From Candidatus Gaiellasilicea maunaloa (GTDB lineage: Bacteria; Actinomycetota; Thermoleophilia; Gaiellales; Gaiellaceae): 64,000 nucleotides of DNA. The notes beneath the pieces are model-generated. The model did not search any database, was not told the origin of the DNA, and saw only the letters and a program-made list of their open reading frames with translations. The translations under genes and the position numbers were made by a program. Shown here piece by piece: positions 16,030-25,407 of this stretch; within the stretch, counting starts at the first letter, position 1; each line of letters opens with the position of its first letter. The stretch is from the NCBI GenBank assembly GCA_024330215.1, contig JANDLU010000003.1, positions 57,074 through 121,073 of the forward strand, read 5' to 3'.

Positions 16030-16135
16030 ATGAAGCTCGCGGATGCAACAGTCTTCGAAACCCCGAATGCGGTCATGCACGTCCATGCCGGCCCTGAGGC
16101 GACCGGCAGCGAGCTCGCGGTCTGGCGGGCCGAGC
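16030..16135 (+). pseudogene. 5' fragment of a cupin-domain gene, truncated at the GH gene end
   Basis: A good ribosome-binding site (GAAGGAG, 9 bases upstream) and ATG open a frame reading MKLADATVFETPNAVMHVHA, then ATGSELAVWRAELSG. This resembles the first strands of small cupins (NAVMTTLA..ELAVWRVE-type starts). The resemblance stops at about 16135, where the sequence becomes the 3' end of the convergent glycoside hydrolase; the frame then continues as arginine-rich noise to 16227. The rest of the cupin barrel, including its metal histidines, is missing. I read it as a deletion remnant with an intact regulated promoter. Confidence 0.55.
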
Positions 16136-17374
16136 TTAGCGGACGAAAAGAGGAGCGCCGTACGTACCGTCGCGCGGGAAGAAGGTGCGCACGAGCGAGC
16201 CGCGCGGCGCGGTCACGGCCGCGCTGAGATAGCCGCGCGCGCTTGTCCGGCGCGTTCCTCCGACGAAGCGCCAGCCGCTGGCGCTGCGTAGCTGCACCCG
16301 GTAGCTCTGTGCGCCGAGCCCAGGCCGCACCTGCCCCCAGAGGACGACGTCGCCACCACTCCGACCCGCTTGGACGAGCGGGAGCGGGAAGGCGAGCGCG
16401 GCGAGCTTCGGCGCACCCGACGTCGTGAAGAGGCCGCTCTGGAAGCGGGCGCTCGTCGGCTCGTCGACGACGAGGTAGTGGATCAGGAGGTCGATGCGCG
16501 GCGCCTTGTAGACCCGGAGCGCAGCCTGGCCGAGCAGCTCGGCCTGCCGCTGCGGCGAGACTCCGCCGGGCCCGGTCTGGTAGCCGTACTCGGTCAGCCA
16601 GATCCGCTTCGGCCCGAACGCCTTCGTCACCTCCGCGAGCAGCCGCTCGAGCGTGGCCATCGTGATCGTCTCACAGTCCGCTTGACGACAACCGCCGGCG
16701 AAGGGGCTGTCCGAGGGTCGGCCGGGATACGGGTGGTGCGCGTAGGCGTCGAGCCTCGCTCCGGCCGCGTCCATCCCCCGGATCCACTTCACCGGGGAGA
16801 CGCCGGCTGAGCCTGCCCGCGGCGCGGTCACGCCGCCGGCAACCCTGGCGCGCGGATTCGCGGCGTGAATCGCGGCATAGGCCGGGTTGAGGAGCGAGCG
16901 GACATACACGGCCGGGGAGGTCGGCTTCAACCAGCGCGCCTGGTTCGGCTCGTTCCAGACGAGCCATTCGCGCACCCAGGCGTAGCGCGAGGCGGCTGCG
17001 CGCGCGAACGCGGCGAAGCTCGCAGCCGTAGGGGCGTAGTTGGACGCGCGCCCGCCGTTCGCCCAGCGAGGCGAGCCGACGAGACCGACGACGGCGCCGA
17101 TCCTCCGCGCCCGTAGGCCTTGCAGGACGGCGTCGCTCGAGGCCCAGTCGGGACTGCCGCGGGTCGGCTCGATCTCGTTCCAATGCAGGTTGAAGCGGAC
17201 AACATCGACGCCGAGGCCCTCGAGCCGGTCGAGCCGGCTCTCGAGCGTGCCGGGACCCTGGGCGAGCCAGGCATCGTCCTGGATCCCGAAGCGGACACCG
17301 CTCGCCGCCGAGCCCGAAGGCGCAAGCACCCCGGACAGGGCACACGTCAATGCGAGCGTGAGAAGCCACCGCAT
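16136..17374 (-). CDS. Secreted clan-A type glycoside hydrolase (GH5/GH39-like)
   Basis: The ATG at 17374 gives 412 residues with a signal peptide (MRWLLTLALTCALSGVLAP). The TIM-barrel pattern is clear: FGIQDDAWLAQGPG, DVVRFNLHWNEIEPTRG, the acid/base glutamate in EWLVWNEPNQARWLKP, DAYAHHPYP, and the nucleophile glutamate in RIWLTEYGYQT. The last 80 residues form a short beta domain (SYRVQLRSASGWRFVGGT). The enzyme should hydrolyse an extracellular beta-glycan; family and substrate cannot be set from sequence alone. The track start 36 bases upstream would put extra charged residues before the signal peptide. Its 3' end now abuts the cupin remnant. Confidence 0.85.
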   Translation of the reverse strand: MRWLLTLALTCALSGVLAPSGSAASGVRFGIQDDAWLAQGPGTLESRLDRLEGLGVDVVRFNLHWNEIEPTRGSPDWASSDAVLQGLRARRIGAVVGLVGSPRWANGGRASNYAPTAASFAAFARAAASRYAWVREWLVWNEPNQARWLKPTSPAVYVRSLLNPAYAAIHAANPRARVAGGVTAPRAGSAGVSPVKWIRGMDAAGARLDAYAHHPYPGRPSDSPFAGGCRQADCETITMATLERLLAEVTKAFGPKRIWLTEYGYQTGPGGVSPQRQAELLGQAALRVYKAPRIDLLIHYLVVDEPTSARFQSGLFTTSGAPKLAALAFPLPLVQAGRSGGDVVLWGQVRPGLGAQSYRVQLRSASGWRFVGGTRRTSARGYLSAAVTAPRGSLVRTFFPRDGTYGAPLFVR

Positions 17375-17437
17375 GACGGACGGTCTCTCCGGCCCTCCCC
17401 AGTGGCACACATCAGGATTCCGTTAGGTGATAGGGCG

Positions 17438-17587
17438 TCAGCGCGAGTCCCGAGGGCTTCGGGACGTCCGGCGCCGGGCCTTCCGCCGCTTGACGGCCGG
17501 CGCGTGGCGGACCGCGGCGTACCAGACGTAGACGCCGAACGCGAGTGCCGCGCCGAGTAGCCGGAGGATCCGTCGGACGAGCGTCAT
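17438..17587 (-). CDS. Small single-span membrane protein (49 aa)
   Basis: The ATG at 17587 opens a 49-residue frame: VRRILRLLGAALAFGVYVWYAAVRHAP, a membrane helix, followed by a strongly basic tail (KRRKARRRTSRSPR). The track shows it only inside a longer noise ORF. It is divergent from hsp20 with a 37-base gap. No family recognised; the helix plus basic tail makes a real inner-membrane microprotein plausible. Confidence 0.5.
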   Translation of the reverse strand: MTLVRRILRLLGAALAFGVYVWYAAVRHAPAVKRRKARRRTSRSPRDSR

Positions 17588-17624
17588 GCGTCGAATCGTA
17601 CGCCTAGGGGTAGGCTCCCGGGGC

Positions 17625-18062
17625 ATGGCGCGGCGCGACATCGACCGCCTGCAAGGGGAGATCGAGGAGCTCTTCGCCGACCTCTGGCAGGTACCCCGGT
17701 TCTCGGGGATGCGACACGGCTTCAGGCCGTCGGTCGACTGCTTCCACACCTCGGAGCCGCATGAGCTGACCGTCGTCGTCGAGCTTCCCGGCGTCGACCC
17801 GGAATCGGTTCGGATCGCCGTCGAGGAGCGCTCGCTGACGATCGCAGGCAAGCGTCCGCGGCCACGGGTCGGAGGCCAGGTCTACCAGCAGATCGAGATC
17901 GAGTACGGCCCCTTCCAGCGAGTCCTCCAGCTCGCCGAGGACGTCGACGTCGCCGCCGCGAGCGCGAGCTACGAGCGCGGTCTGCTCACGATCACGCTCC
18001 CGATCGCCCCGCGGCCCGCGCAGCCCCAGCCCGTGGCGATCCTCGTCGAGAGGATCGGATGA
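17625..18062 (+). CDS. Hsp20/alpha-crystallin small heat-shock protein
   Basis: Starting at the ATG at 17625 (MARRDIDRLQGEIEELFADLW) gives 145 residues. The alpha-crystallin domain runs from about residue 38 (PSVDCFHTSEPHELTVVVELPGVDPESVRIAVEERSLTIAGKR) to the signature ASYERGLLTITLPI. It is an ATP-independent holdase that binds unfolding proteins. The stop overlaps the lon start (ATGA), so chaperone and protease are made together, a sensible heat-stress unit. I saw no CIRCE or HAIR box in the short upstream gap. Confidence 0.93.
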   Translation: MARRDIDRLQGEIEELFADLWQVPRFSGMRHGFRPSVDCFHTSEPHELTVVVELPGVDPESVRIAVEERSLTIAGKRPRPRVGGQVYQQIEIEYGPFQRVLQLAEDVDVAAASASYERGLLTITLPIAPRPAQPQPVAILVERIG

Positions 18063-20464
18063 GCGAGGTCGATGCCGGCGAGGTGCCGCTCGAGACGCCG
18101 TCGCGGCTCCCCGTCCTGCCGCTGAAAGAGACCGTCGTCTTCCCCGAGTCGATGACGCCGCTCGCCGTCGGGCAGGAGCGCTCGATCAAGCTGATCGACG
18201 ACGTCGTGGCGGGCGAGCGGATGCTCGCGCTCCTCACCGTCAGGAACGGCGAGGTCGAGCACCCTGGCTGGGACGATGTCTACGAGGTGGGTACGGTCGC
18301 CGTCGTCCACAAGATGATCAAGGTGCCCGACGGAACCCTGCGAATTCTCGTCCAGGGGCTCCAGCGCGTCCGCCTGCGCGAGCGGATCACGGACGAGCCG
18401 TACCTCCTCGCGGAGTTCGAGGAGCTCGACGACGTCATCCCGAGCTCGCCGAGCGTGCAGGCGCTGACACGCAACGTCCAAGCCCAGTTCGGTCGAATCA
18501 TCGGGATGACGCCGTATCTCCCCGAGGAGCTCCAGCTCGCGGCGGCGAACGTCGACGATCCGAGCGCCCTCTGTCATCTGGTCGCCTCGACGCTGCGCCT
18601 GAAGACCGAGGAGCGCCAGGCTCTGCTCGAGACGGTCGACGTGCTCGAGCGTCTCCGAGCCGTCTCGGTGATCCTCGAGCGCGAGCTCGATGTCTCGGAG
18701 CTCGGGACGAAGATCCAGACACAGGTCGCCTCGGAGATCGAGAAGGGCCAGCGCGAGTACTTCCTCCGCCAGCAGCTGAAAGCGATCCAGGACGAGCTCG
18801 GCGAGGGCGACGAGCAGCAGGCCGAGGCGAACGAGCTGCGCGAGCAGATCGAGGCGAAGCGGCTTCCCGAGGACGCGTACAAGGTTGCGCTGCGGGAACT
18901 CGGCCGGCTGGAGAAGCTGCCGCCCGCCGCCGCAGAGCACGGGGTGATCCGCACCTACCTCGATTGGATCCTCTGCCTGCCCTGGAACGAGTCGACCCAG
19001 GACGACCTCGACCTCGACCGCGCGCGGGAAATCCTCGACGAGGATCATTTCGACCTCGAGAAGGTGAAGGAGCGGATCGTCGAGCATCTCGCCGTCTCGA
19101 AGCTGAAGAACGACCTCTCCGGCCCGATCCTCTGCTTCGTCGGGCCGCCGGGAGTCGGCAAGACCTCGCTCGGCCATTCGATCGCGCGCAGCGTCGGGCG
19201 GAAGTTCGCGCGCATCTCGGTCGGCGGCGTCCGCGACGAGGCCGAGATCCGCGGGCATCGTCGTACCTACATCGGCGCGATGCCGGGCACGATCGTCAGG
19301 GCGCTGCGCGACGCCGAGTCGCGCAACCCCGTCTTCCTGATCGACGAGATCGACAAGATGGGCGCCGACTCGTTTCGCGGCGATCCCGCCTCGGCGATGC
19401 TCGAGGTGCTCGACCCGCACCAGCACTCGAGCTTCCGCGACCATTACCTCGACCTCCCCTTCGACCTCTCGAAGACGCTCTTCATCTGCACCGCGAACAC
19501 GCTCGACACGATTCCCGGGCCCCTCCTCGACCGGATGGACGTGATCCACCTCTCCGGCTACACCCACGACGAGAAGCTCGGGATCGCCAAGCGCTACCTC
19601 GTGCCGAAGCAACTGCGCGAGCACGGGCTGAAGCGGTCGCGGATCGGGCTCGGCGACAAGGCGCTGAGGCTGACGATCGCCGAGTACACACGGGAGGCCG
19701 GCGTCCGGAACCTGGAGCGCCAGATCGCGACGCTCCTGCGCAAGGCGGCAACCCTGGTGGCGCGCGGCGAGAATGCGCGGATCGCGATCGACGAGAACCG
19801 AGTGCGCGAGTGGCTCGGGCCGCGACGGTTCTCGAGCGAGGCCCGGAAGCGCACGGCCGATCCGGGAGTCGCGACGGGGCTCGCCTACACGGCGGTCGGC
19901 GGCGACGTGCTCTTCATCGAGGCGACCGCGTATCCGGGCAAGGGCAGGTTGCAGATCACGGGCCAGCTCGGCGAGGTGATGCAGGAGTCAGCCCAGGCAG
20001 CGCTCTCCTGGACGCGTTCGCACGCGGGCCGGGTCGGACTCGAGCCGGAGTGGTTTGCCGAGCACGACATCCACATCCACGTGCCGGCGGGCGCCGTTCC
20101 GAAGGACGGGCCGTCGGCCGGGATCACGATGGCGACGGCAATCGCCTCGCTCGCACGCGGTGAGGCCGTCTCCGAGGACGTCGGGATGACCGGCGAGATC
20201 ACGCTGACCGGCCAGGTGCTGCCGATCGGCGGCCTCCGGGAGAAGGTGCTCGCCGCGCAGCGTGCCGGCCTGAAGCGCGTGATCATGCCACGGGAGAACG
20301 AGCCCGACCTCGAAGAACTGCCGCAGGAGACGCGCGACGAGCTCTCGTTCGTGCTCGTCGACTCGATCGAGGAGGTGCTCGAGAACGCGTTCGACGGCGA
20401 TGCGCTCGCTCCGCGCAGACGGCGGGCCTCGCTCGAGCGCCAGGCAGCAGCGCCCAGGCGATAG
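18059..20464 (+). CDS. lon: ATP-dependent protease Lon
   Basis: The 801-residue protein has the full Lon layout. The N-terminal LON substrate domain spans about residues 10-210 ([23 protein letters not shown]), followed by a coiled-coil ([22 protein letters not shown]). The AAA+ domain has Walker [10 protein letters not shown] (about residue 361) and Walker [11 protein letters not shown]. The C-terminal peptidase has catalytic Ser in [11 protein letters not shown] and Lys in [10 protein letters not shown]. It degrades damaged and some regulatory proteins in the cytoplasm. It is the second gene of the hsp20-lon operon. Confidence 0.97.
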   Translation: MSEVDAGEVPLETPSRLPVLPLKETVVFPESMTPLAVGQERSIKLIDDVVAGERMLALLTVRNGEVEHPGWDDVYEVGTVAVVHKMIKVPDGTLRILVQGLQRVRLRERITDEPYLLAEFEELDDVIPSSPSVQALTRNVQAQFGRIIGMTPYLPEELQLAAANVDDPSALCHLVASTLRLKTEERQALLETVDVLERLRAVSVILERELDVSELGTKIQTQVASEIEKGQREYFLRQQLKAIQDELGEGDEQQAEANELREQIEAKRLPEDAYKVALRELGRLEKLPPAAAEHGVIRTYLDWILCLPWNESTQDDLDLDRAREILDEDHFDLEKVKERIVEHLAVSKLKNDLSGPILCFVGPPGVGKTSLGHSIARSVGRKFARISVGGVRDEAEIRGHRRTYIGAMPGTIVRALRDAESRNPVFLIDEIDKMGADSFRGDPASAMLEVLDPHQHSSFRDHYLDLPFDLSKTLFICTANTLDTIPGPLLDRMDVIHLSGYTHDEKLGIAKRYLVPKQLREHGLKRSRIGLGDKALRLTIAEYTREAGVRNLERQIATLLRKAATLVARGENARIAIDENRVREWLGPRRFSSEARKRTADPGVATGLAYTAVGGDVLFIEATAYPGKGRLQITGQLGEVMQESAQAALSWTRSHAGRVGLEPEWFAEHDIHIHVPAGAVPKDGPSAGITMATAIASLARGEAVSEDVGMTGEITLTGQVLPIGGLREKVLAAQRAGLKRVIMPRENEPDLEELPQETRDELSFVLVDSIEEVLENAFDGDALAPRRRRASLERQAAAPRR

Positions 20465-20535
20465 GACCGTTTGGGAGCGTCAGGAGGCGGCAACACTGAT
20501 CCGGCGACTACGACACTCGAAAGGACGAGCCAGCT

Positions 20536-20964
20536 ATGGCGAAGACCAAGGACAGGCTGTACGACACGGCCGACACCGTGCGCCCCTACGTCGACCGTGC
20601 GCTTCACGACGACGACCTCCGCGACAACCTCAAGGAGGCGTTCAACGCCGCCCGGGACGTCTACGCGGAGCTGCTTGGCGGCCGCAACCTGACGGCGACG
20701 GCAACGCGCGTCGCGACCGACAAGGACATCCAGGACAACCTGAAGAAGACGATCGAAGAGCTCCGGACTGCCGCCGACCGGCTTCAGGGCAAGAAGGATC
20801 ACGGCACGCGCAACTCGATCCTCCTGCTCGGCGGGATCGCGGCCGGGATCCTGCTCAACCCGATGACCGGGCCGGCCACGCGCTCCTGGATCATGGAGAA
20901 GATCACCGGCGAGAGCTCGAACGACTTCGGCTACACCTCCGGCAACTCCGACTCTGCCGCGTAA
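20536..20964 (+). CDS. YtxH-like small membrane-associated protein
   Basis: The 142-residue protein is helical and charged (DTVRPYVDRALHDDDLRDNLKEAFNAARDVYAELLGG), with a duplicated pattern around DDDLRDNLKEAF and DKDIQDNLKKTIEEL. A single hydrophobic segment follows (RNSILLLGGIAAGILLNPMTG), a YtxH-type feature. The C terminus is polar. It starts 71 bases after lon on the same strand behind AGGACG, so it may be read from the stress operon. Function is unknown; the family is often stress-induced. Confidence 0.75.
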   Translation: MAKTKDRLYDTADTVRPYVDRALHDDDLRDNLKEAFNAARDVYAELLGGRNLTATATRVATDKDIQDNLKKTIEELRTAADRLQGKKDHGTRNSILLLGGIAAGILLNPMTGPATRSWIMEKITGESSNDFGYTSGNSDSAA

Positions 20965-20967
20965 CCC

Positions 20968-22455
20968 CTAGCTGCGAAGCAAGGCGCCGTCGCCCTCGGC
21001 CGACACCGGGGCGACGAGCGCCCGCTCGAGCGAGCCCGGGTCGAGGCCGCTCGCATTCGAGATATCGGTCGAGCCGAGTAGGAATGCGCCCGGCCGCGGG
21101 GCTGTGGCCGCCGCCGGCACCGGCGGTGCCCAGCCGTAACCAACGGCTAGGGCCAGATCGACGTCGAGGAGCCGGCGCCAGGCCCCGAGGTACAGATAAG
21201 GGTTGACGGCGCCACCTTCGTATCCGAGCGGGAGCAGTGCGACCGGATGGATCTCGAAGTGCACGTGGTACGGCGTGCCCTGGGCATCGCCGCTGTTGCC
21301 GTTGAATCCGATTACCTGACCCGCGCGCACCTCGGTCCCGTCGACCGCGAGCGGACTGTACGCAGAGAGATGGGCGTAGTAGAACTGGTTTCCGGCGCGA
21401 TCGCGGAGCCAAAGCCGCCAGCCGCCAACCGCGTTCCAGCCGACCGAGAAGACCGTTCCGTCCGCGACGGCTAGGACTGGGGCTCCGAGAGGCGCGAAGA
21501 TGTCCGTGCCCTGGTGACGCCCAGTCGTTGCGCGGGGTGCGCCCCAGGTATCGCTGAAGCCTGCGTCCCCGTAGATCGGGAAGACGAAGCCGCCGGGCGA
21601 GAGGGGGGCAAAGAGACTGGTTGGCGCCGGCAGCACTTTCACCCGTGGGATTCCAGAGGGATCAGCTCTCGGTTTCGACGGCTTGGGCAGCTTCTCCCTT
21701 TTCTTGGCGGCTGGGCGGGGATTTGGCGGCGCCGGCTCGGATGTCGTGGTCGTCGTGGACGTCGTGGACGTCGTGGGCGTTGTAGGCGTCGTGGGCGTCA
21801 GCGCTTCGGGCGGGACAGGGACGGAGATCGCCGTCTCCGCATGGCCGATCAGGATCTCGCTGCCCGCCGGCAGCCCGCCGTGCTCGGCGGTCAGCGTCAC
21901 GCGCACCGCTGTCACCGTCGCGTGAGCGTCGATGGTGGAGCCGGTCGTGCGCTCCGCCGCCCCCTCGAGGGTGACGAGCGTGCCCCAGTCGCCGAGGGCG
22001 ACTCGCTGGTTCGGCGCTGCACCGACGGCCTGCCCGGCCACGAGCAGGTTGGTGACCGACGAGCCTGTCGTGTCGGCCGCGAAGCTCGACGATCTCGCAC
22101 GGCCCGCAGCGCCGTCGAGGGTGATCTCGCCGTTGAAGAGGGAGACGCCGAGAACGTCCGTGACGGCGTCGGACGCTCCGCCCGCTTCCGGACTCGCCGA
22201 CGCGCTCGACGAAAGGGCACCTGCTCGCACGATCGAGCCGTCGGCCGGGTAGGCAAAGCTGTTGGCAAGGCTCGTGGGGTCGCCGCCGGGCACGCTGACC
22301 CCACCGGCCGCGGCACCGGCCTGACCCGGCACGATGACGCTGATCGCGTACGCGCTCGCGGAGGCAGCCGGTTGCTGCGCGGTCGTGGCGACGCCGGTCA
22401 CGCCGGCGGCGAGGCCGCCGGCGAGCAACAGGAGTGCTGTGAGCCGATACGTCAT
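20968..22455 (-). CDS. Secreted M23 (LytM-type) metallopeptidase with Thr/Pro-rich linker
   Basis: The ATG at 22455 gives 495 residues; the track start belongs to another reading. A signal peptide (YRLTALLLLAGGLAAGVTGVATTA) is followed by a 200-residue beta-rich region and a threonine linker. The C-terminal LytM domain has zinc ligands in RHQGTDIFAP and the HxH of YHVHFEIHP, with FYYAHLSAYSPLAVDGTEVRAGQVIGFNGNSGDA between. It should act on peptidoglycan cross-bridges or as a divisome activator if inactive; all ligands seem present. Convergent with the YtxH gene, with stops 4 bases apart. Confidence 0.92.
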   Translation of the reverse strand: MTYRLTALLLLAGGLAAGVTGVATTAQQPAASASAYAISVIVPGQAGAAAGGVSVPGGDPTSLANSFAYPADGSIVRAGALSSSASASPEAGGASDAVTDVLGVSLFNGEITLDGAAGRARSSSFAADTTGSSVTNLLVAGQAVGAAPNQRVALGDWGTLVTLEGAAERTTGSTIDAHATVTAVRVTLTAEHGGLPAGSEILIGHAETAISVPVPPEALTPTTPTTPTTSTTSTTTTTSEPAPPNPRPAAKKREKLPKPSKPRADPSGIPRVKVLPAPTSLFAPLSPGGFVFPIYGDAGFSDTWGAPRATTGRHQGTDIFAPLGAPVLAVADGTVFSVGWNAVGGWRLWLRDRAGNQFYYAHLSAYSPLAVDGTEVRAGQVIGFNGNSGDAQGTPYHVHFEIHPVALLPLGYEGGAVNPYLYLGAWRRLLDVDLALAVGYGWAPPVPAAATAPRPGAFLLGSTDISNASGLDPGSLERALVAPVSAEGDGALLRS

Positions 22456-22540
22456 GAGTCGTCCTCGCTTGGGCAGGCCTTCCCTAGGGTACAAGACCCG
22501 GTTCGCCGCTCCTGCGTCGCGCTCGAAAGTTCCAGGGAGG

Positions 22541-22972
22541 CTAGGCCGCGCGGCAGTCGCCGCACTCACCGCGCAGGAGGACCTCGTGCGCCACGATGTC
22601 GTAGCCGAGCTGGGCCGGTAGGACGGAGATCGCGCGCTCGAGCGAGACGTCGGTGAATGCCTCGACTTTGCCGCAGTCGTCGCACACGACGTGATGGTGG
22701 TGCGCGCTGGGAACCGCGGCCTCGAACCGCGAGATCCCGTCGCCGATCTCCACTCGCTGGACGAGCCCGAGCTCGACCAGCGTGTCGAGGACGCGATAGA
22801 CAGTGGCGACCCCGACGCTCCGGCCCCGCGCACGAAGTGCGGCATGGAGCTCCTGGGCGCTGCGGCAGCAATCCCGTCGCGCGAGCTCGTCGATCAGGGC
22901 CGCTCTCGCGCCGCCCGCACGGTGGCCGGCCGTTCGGAGCGCCTCCTCGGTGGTCGCGATCCAGTCGTCCAT
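22541..22972 (-). CDS. Fur-family metalloregulator, probably Zur
   Basis: From the ATG at 22972 (MDDWIATTEEALRTAGHRAGGARAALIDELARRD) the protein has 143 residues. The Fur winged helix (AQELHAALRARGRSVGVATVYRVLDTLVELGLVQRVEIGDGISRFE) is followed by the metal-binding AHHHHVVCDDCGKVEAF and a C-terminal CGDC pair for structural zinc. Its position divergent from znuACB makes zinc sensing the best reading. The track start (ATG at 22996) lies inside the likely operator, so I prefer the inner ATG. Confidence 0.88.
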   Translation of the reverse strand: MDDWIATTEEALRTAGHRAGGARAALIDELARRDCCRSAQELHAALRARGRSVGVATVYRVLDTLVELGLVQRVEIGDGISRFEAAVPSAHHHHVVCDDCGKVEAFTDVSLERAISVLPAQLGYDIVAHEVLLRGECGDCRAA

Positions 22973-22980
22973 TCGCTTGA

Positions 22981-22995
22981 TGATAGCGAGTCTCA
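22981..22995. promoter_or_regulatory. Putative Zur box between zur and znuA
   Basis: TGATAGCGAGTCTCA has the 15-base TGA-N9-TCA frame of actinobacterial Zur boxes and lies in larger GATGA...TCATC arms (22979-22997). It sits in the 44-base gap between the divergent zur (22972) and znuA (23017) starts. The inner positions match the family consensus only partly, so this is a weak-to-moderate call. Confidence 0.45.
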
Positions 22996-23016
22996 TCTTG
23001 CTGCTACGATCGCCGG

Positions 23017-23895
23017 ATGAAAAAGAGAATCGTTCTCAGCACGGTCGGGCTGATCCTGACCGCGGCGGGCTGCGGGAATGGCGGTAGCACCGAAGCCGGC
23101 TCCAACTCGACGATCGTCGCCGCGTTCTATCCGCTGGCGTTCGCCGCCGAGCGCGTGGGAGGCGGCGAGCCTGAGGTACGGAATCTGACGCCACCCGGCG
23201 TCGAGCCACACGATCTCGAGCTCTCGGCCCGCGACGTGCGAACAGTGGCCGACGCCGACCTCGTCCTCTACCTCGGCCAGGGTTTCCAGCCGGCGATCGA
23301 GGACGTGCTCGCCTCGACCGACGCGCGGGCCGTCGATCTGCTCGACGGGCTCGAGCTGCTCGAGGACGCAGAGGAGCAAGGCAGCGAGGGCGGGGGCCGC
23401 GACCCGCACGTCTGGCTCGATCCTCTGCGCTACGCAGCGATCGCGGAGCGACTCGGGGAGGAGCTCGATCGTCCGGAGGCCGCCGGGGATCTCGCCGCGG
23501 CGCTGCGCGCGCTCGACGGCGAGTTCCAAGCGGGCCTTGCAGACTGCGAGCGGCGCGAGCTCGTCACGAGCCACGCGGCGTTCGGCTACCTCGCCGAGCG
23601 TTACGACCTGGCGCAGGTCGCGCTCAGCGGCTTGGAGCCGGAGGCAGAACCGACCCCCCGCGAGCTCGAGCAGGTCGTCCAGGAGGTGCGCGCGCACGGC
23701 GCCACGACGATCTTCTTCGAGACGCTCGTCTCGCCGCGACTCGCGCAGACCGTCGCGCGGGAGGTGGGCGCCAGGACATCGACGCTGAACCCGCTCGAAG
23801 GGCTGACTCCGGAGGAGATCGACGACGGCGCGGACTATTTTTCCGTCATGCGCGCGAACCTCGCGGCTCTCCGCGAAGCCCTCGAATGCCGCTAG
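23017..23895 (+). CDS. znuA: Zinc ABC transporter substrate-binding lipoprotein
   Basis: The 292-residue protein has a lipoprotein signal peptide (LSTVGLILTAAGCGNGG, lipobox AAGC). Cluster A-I metal-binding histidines are seen in PPGVEPHDLEL, DPHVWLDP and LVTSHAAFGYLAERY, with an acidic EDAEEQGSEGG loop where zinc-type proteins usually carry a His/acid-rich loop. ETLVSPRLAQTVAREVGARTSTLNPLEGLTPEE closes the C-terminal lobe. It captures Zn2+ outside the membrane for ZnuBC. The end overlaps znuC by 10 bases. Manganese specificity is less likely given the Zur neighbour. Confidence 0.9.
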   Translation: MKKRIVLSTVGLILTAAGCGNGGSTEAGSNSTIVAAFYPLAFAAERVGGGEPEVRNLTPPGVEPHDLELSARDVRTVADADLVLYLGQGFQPAIEDVLASTDARAVDLLDGLELLEDAEEQGSEGGGRDPHVWLDPLRYAAIAERLGEELDRPEAAGDLAAALRALDGEFQAGLADCERRELVTSHAAFGYLAERYDLAQVALSGLEPEAEPTPRELEQVVQEVRAHGATTIFFETLVSPRLAQTVAREVGARTSTLNPLEGLTPEEIDDGADYFSVMRANLAALREALECR

Positions 23896-24605
23896 CGGTC
23901 GAGCTCCGTGGGCTCTCGTTCGCCTACGGCGGCGGCGCCCGCGTCCTCAGCCGCGTCGATCTCCAGATCGCGACCGGCGAGTTCGTTGCGATCGCGGGTC
24001 CGAACGGCGGCGGCAAGACCACGCTGATGCGCGTGATGCTGGGTCTGGAGCGGCCTTCGGCCGGAGAGGCGCTGCTCTTCGGCGAGCCCGCAGACCGCTG
24101 CTCGCGTCGTTCGACGCTCGGGTACCTGGCCCAGCGGTCGCAGCTCGGGGTGGATGCTCCTGCGACGGTCCGCGAGGTCGTATCGGCCGGTCGCCTCGCG
24201 GTCGGAGGCTTGCTCGGCCCTCTGCGGCGGCGCGATCGCTCGATCGTGGCGGAGGCGATCGAGCGTGTCGGCCTTTCCGACTGCGCCGAGCTTCCGTTGC
24301 GCACGCTCTCCGGCGGACAGCAACAGCGCGCCTTCATCGCCAAGGCGCTGGCAGCGGAGCCTACGCTGCTCGTGCTCGACGAGCCGACGACGGGCGTCGA
24401 CGTCGACGCGCAGGAAGCGCTCGCCGCTCTGCTCGACCGCCTCCACCGCGAGCTCGCGGTGACCGTGCTCTACGTCTCGCACGAGTTCGGCGCCGTGGAG
24501 CGATTCGTCGAGCGCCTCGTCCTCGTCCGAGGCGGGATCGTCTTCGACGGCTCGCCGGCGGAGCTGCCGCACGTCTGGCACGACCCGTCCCATGTCCATG
24601 CTTGA
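23886..24605 (+). CDS. znuC: Zinc ABC transporter ATP-binding protein
   Basis: The 239-residue ATPase has Walker A GPNGGGKTTLMR, the Q-loop region YLAQRSQLG, signature LSGGQQQRAFIAKAL, Walker B LLVLDEPTTGVD and the switch histidine in YVSHEFGAV. Length and layout are those of ZnuC/MntB ATPases. It overlaps both neighbours (znuA by 10 bases, znuB by 14), indicating one transcript and coupled translation. Confidence 0.92.
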   Translation: MPLAVELRGLSFAYGGGARVLSRVDLQIATGEFVAIAGPNGGGKTTLMRVMLGLERPSAGEALLFGEPADRCSRRSTLGYLAQRSQLGVDAPATVREVVSAGRLAVGGLLGPLRRRDRSIVAEAIERVGLSDCAELPLRTLSGGQQQRAFIAKALAAEPTLLVLDEPTTGVDVDAQEALAALLDRLHRELAVTVLYVSHEFGAVERFVERLVLVRGGIVFDGSPAELPHVWHDPSHVHA

Positions 24606-25407
24606 GCTCGAGTTCATGCGCCTGGCCTTCGGAGCGGGGCTCGTCGTCGGCCTGCTCGCCCCCGCCGTCGGCTTCTTCCTCGTCCAGCGCCAGCTCAGCC
24701 TGGTGGGCGACGGGATCGGTCACGTCGCCTTCGCCGGCGTCGCCGCCGGTTACCTGCTCGGCCTGCCGCCCGTGCTCACGGCGCTCGTTGCGTCGATCGG
24801 CGGGGCGGGAGCGATCGAATGGCTCCGGTCCCGGAGGCACACCGCGGGCGATCAGGCGCTCGCGCTCGTCTTCTACACGGGCATCGCCACGGGCGTTGTC
24901 CTGATCTCGCTTGCGGGCGCGCTCAACGTCGATCTCTTCGGGTTCCTGTTCGGGTCGATCCTGACGACGACGCGAGGCGATCTCGCGCTCGTGGCGGTGC
25001 TCGGCATCGCCGGTCTCGGAACGATCGCGCTTCTCTATCGTGCGCTGGCGGCGATCGCCCTGGACGAGGAGGGAGCGAGGGTCGCGGGCGTCCCGGTCGG
25101 GTTCCTGAACGTGGTTCTTGCAGTGCTAGCCGCGACGACCGTTGCGGTGTCGATGCGCATCGTCGGCATCCTCCTGATCGCGGCGCTGATGGTCCTGCCC
25201 GTGATCGCGGCGTCGCGCGTCGCCCGGAGCATGCGCGGCACGCTCCTACTCGGAATGGCGATCGGGCTGGGCAGCGTTCTCGGCGGGCTCACGCTGGCGT
25301 ACTACGTCGACCTCCCGCCCGGCGGCACGATCGTCCTGCTCGCGGCGGCGACCTTCCTGGTCACGAGCGTCGCCGGTGGTCTCCGCCACGCCTCACCTTG
25401 CCGCTAG
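24592..25407 (+). CDS. znuB: Zinc ABC transporter permease
   Basis: The 271-residue protein has eight or nine hydrophobic helices (LAFGAGLVVGLLAPAVGFFLV, VLTALVASIGGAGAIEWL, VLISLAGALNVDLFGFLFGSI, VVLAVLAATTVAVSMRIVGILLIAALMVLPVIAA) and the ABC-3 family motif RIVGILLIAALMVLPVIAA. It forms the membrane channel with ZnuC. It ends 4 bases before the convergent stop of the next gene, so the znu operon ends here. Confidence 0.92.
   Translation: MSMLELEFMRLAFGAGLVVGLLAPAVGFFLVQRQLSLVGDGIGHVAFAGVAAGYLLGLPPVLTALVASIGGAGAIEWLRSRRHTAGDQALALVFYTGIATGVVLISLAGALNVDLFGFLFGSILTTTRGDLALVAVLGIAGLGTIALLYRALAAIALDEEGARVAGVPVGFLNVVLAVLAATTVAVSMRIVGILLIAALMVLPVIAASRVARSMRGTLLLGMAIGLGSVLGGLTLAYYVDLPPGGTIVLLAAATFLVTSVAGGLRHASPCR

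Noticed and set aside
21735-21800. GTCGTGG-type repeats considered as an iteron or origin
   Set aside because: They lie in frame in the M23 peptidase gene and code a Thr-rich linker.
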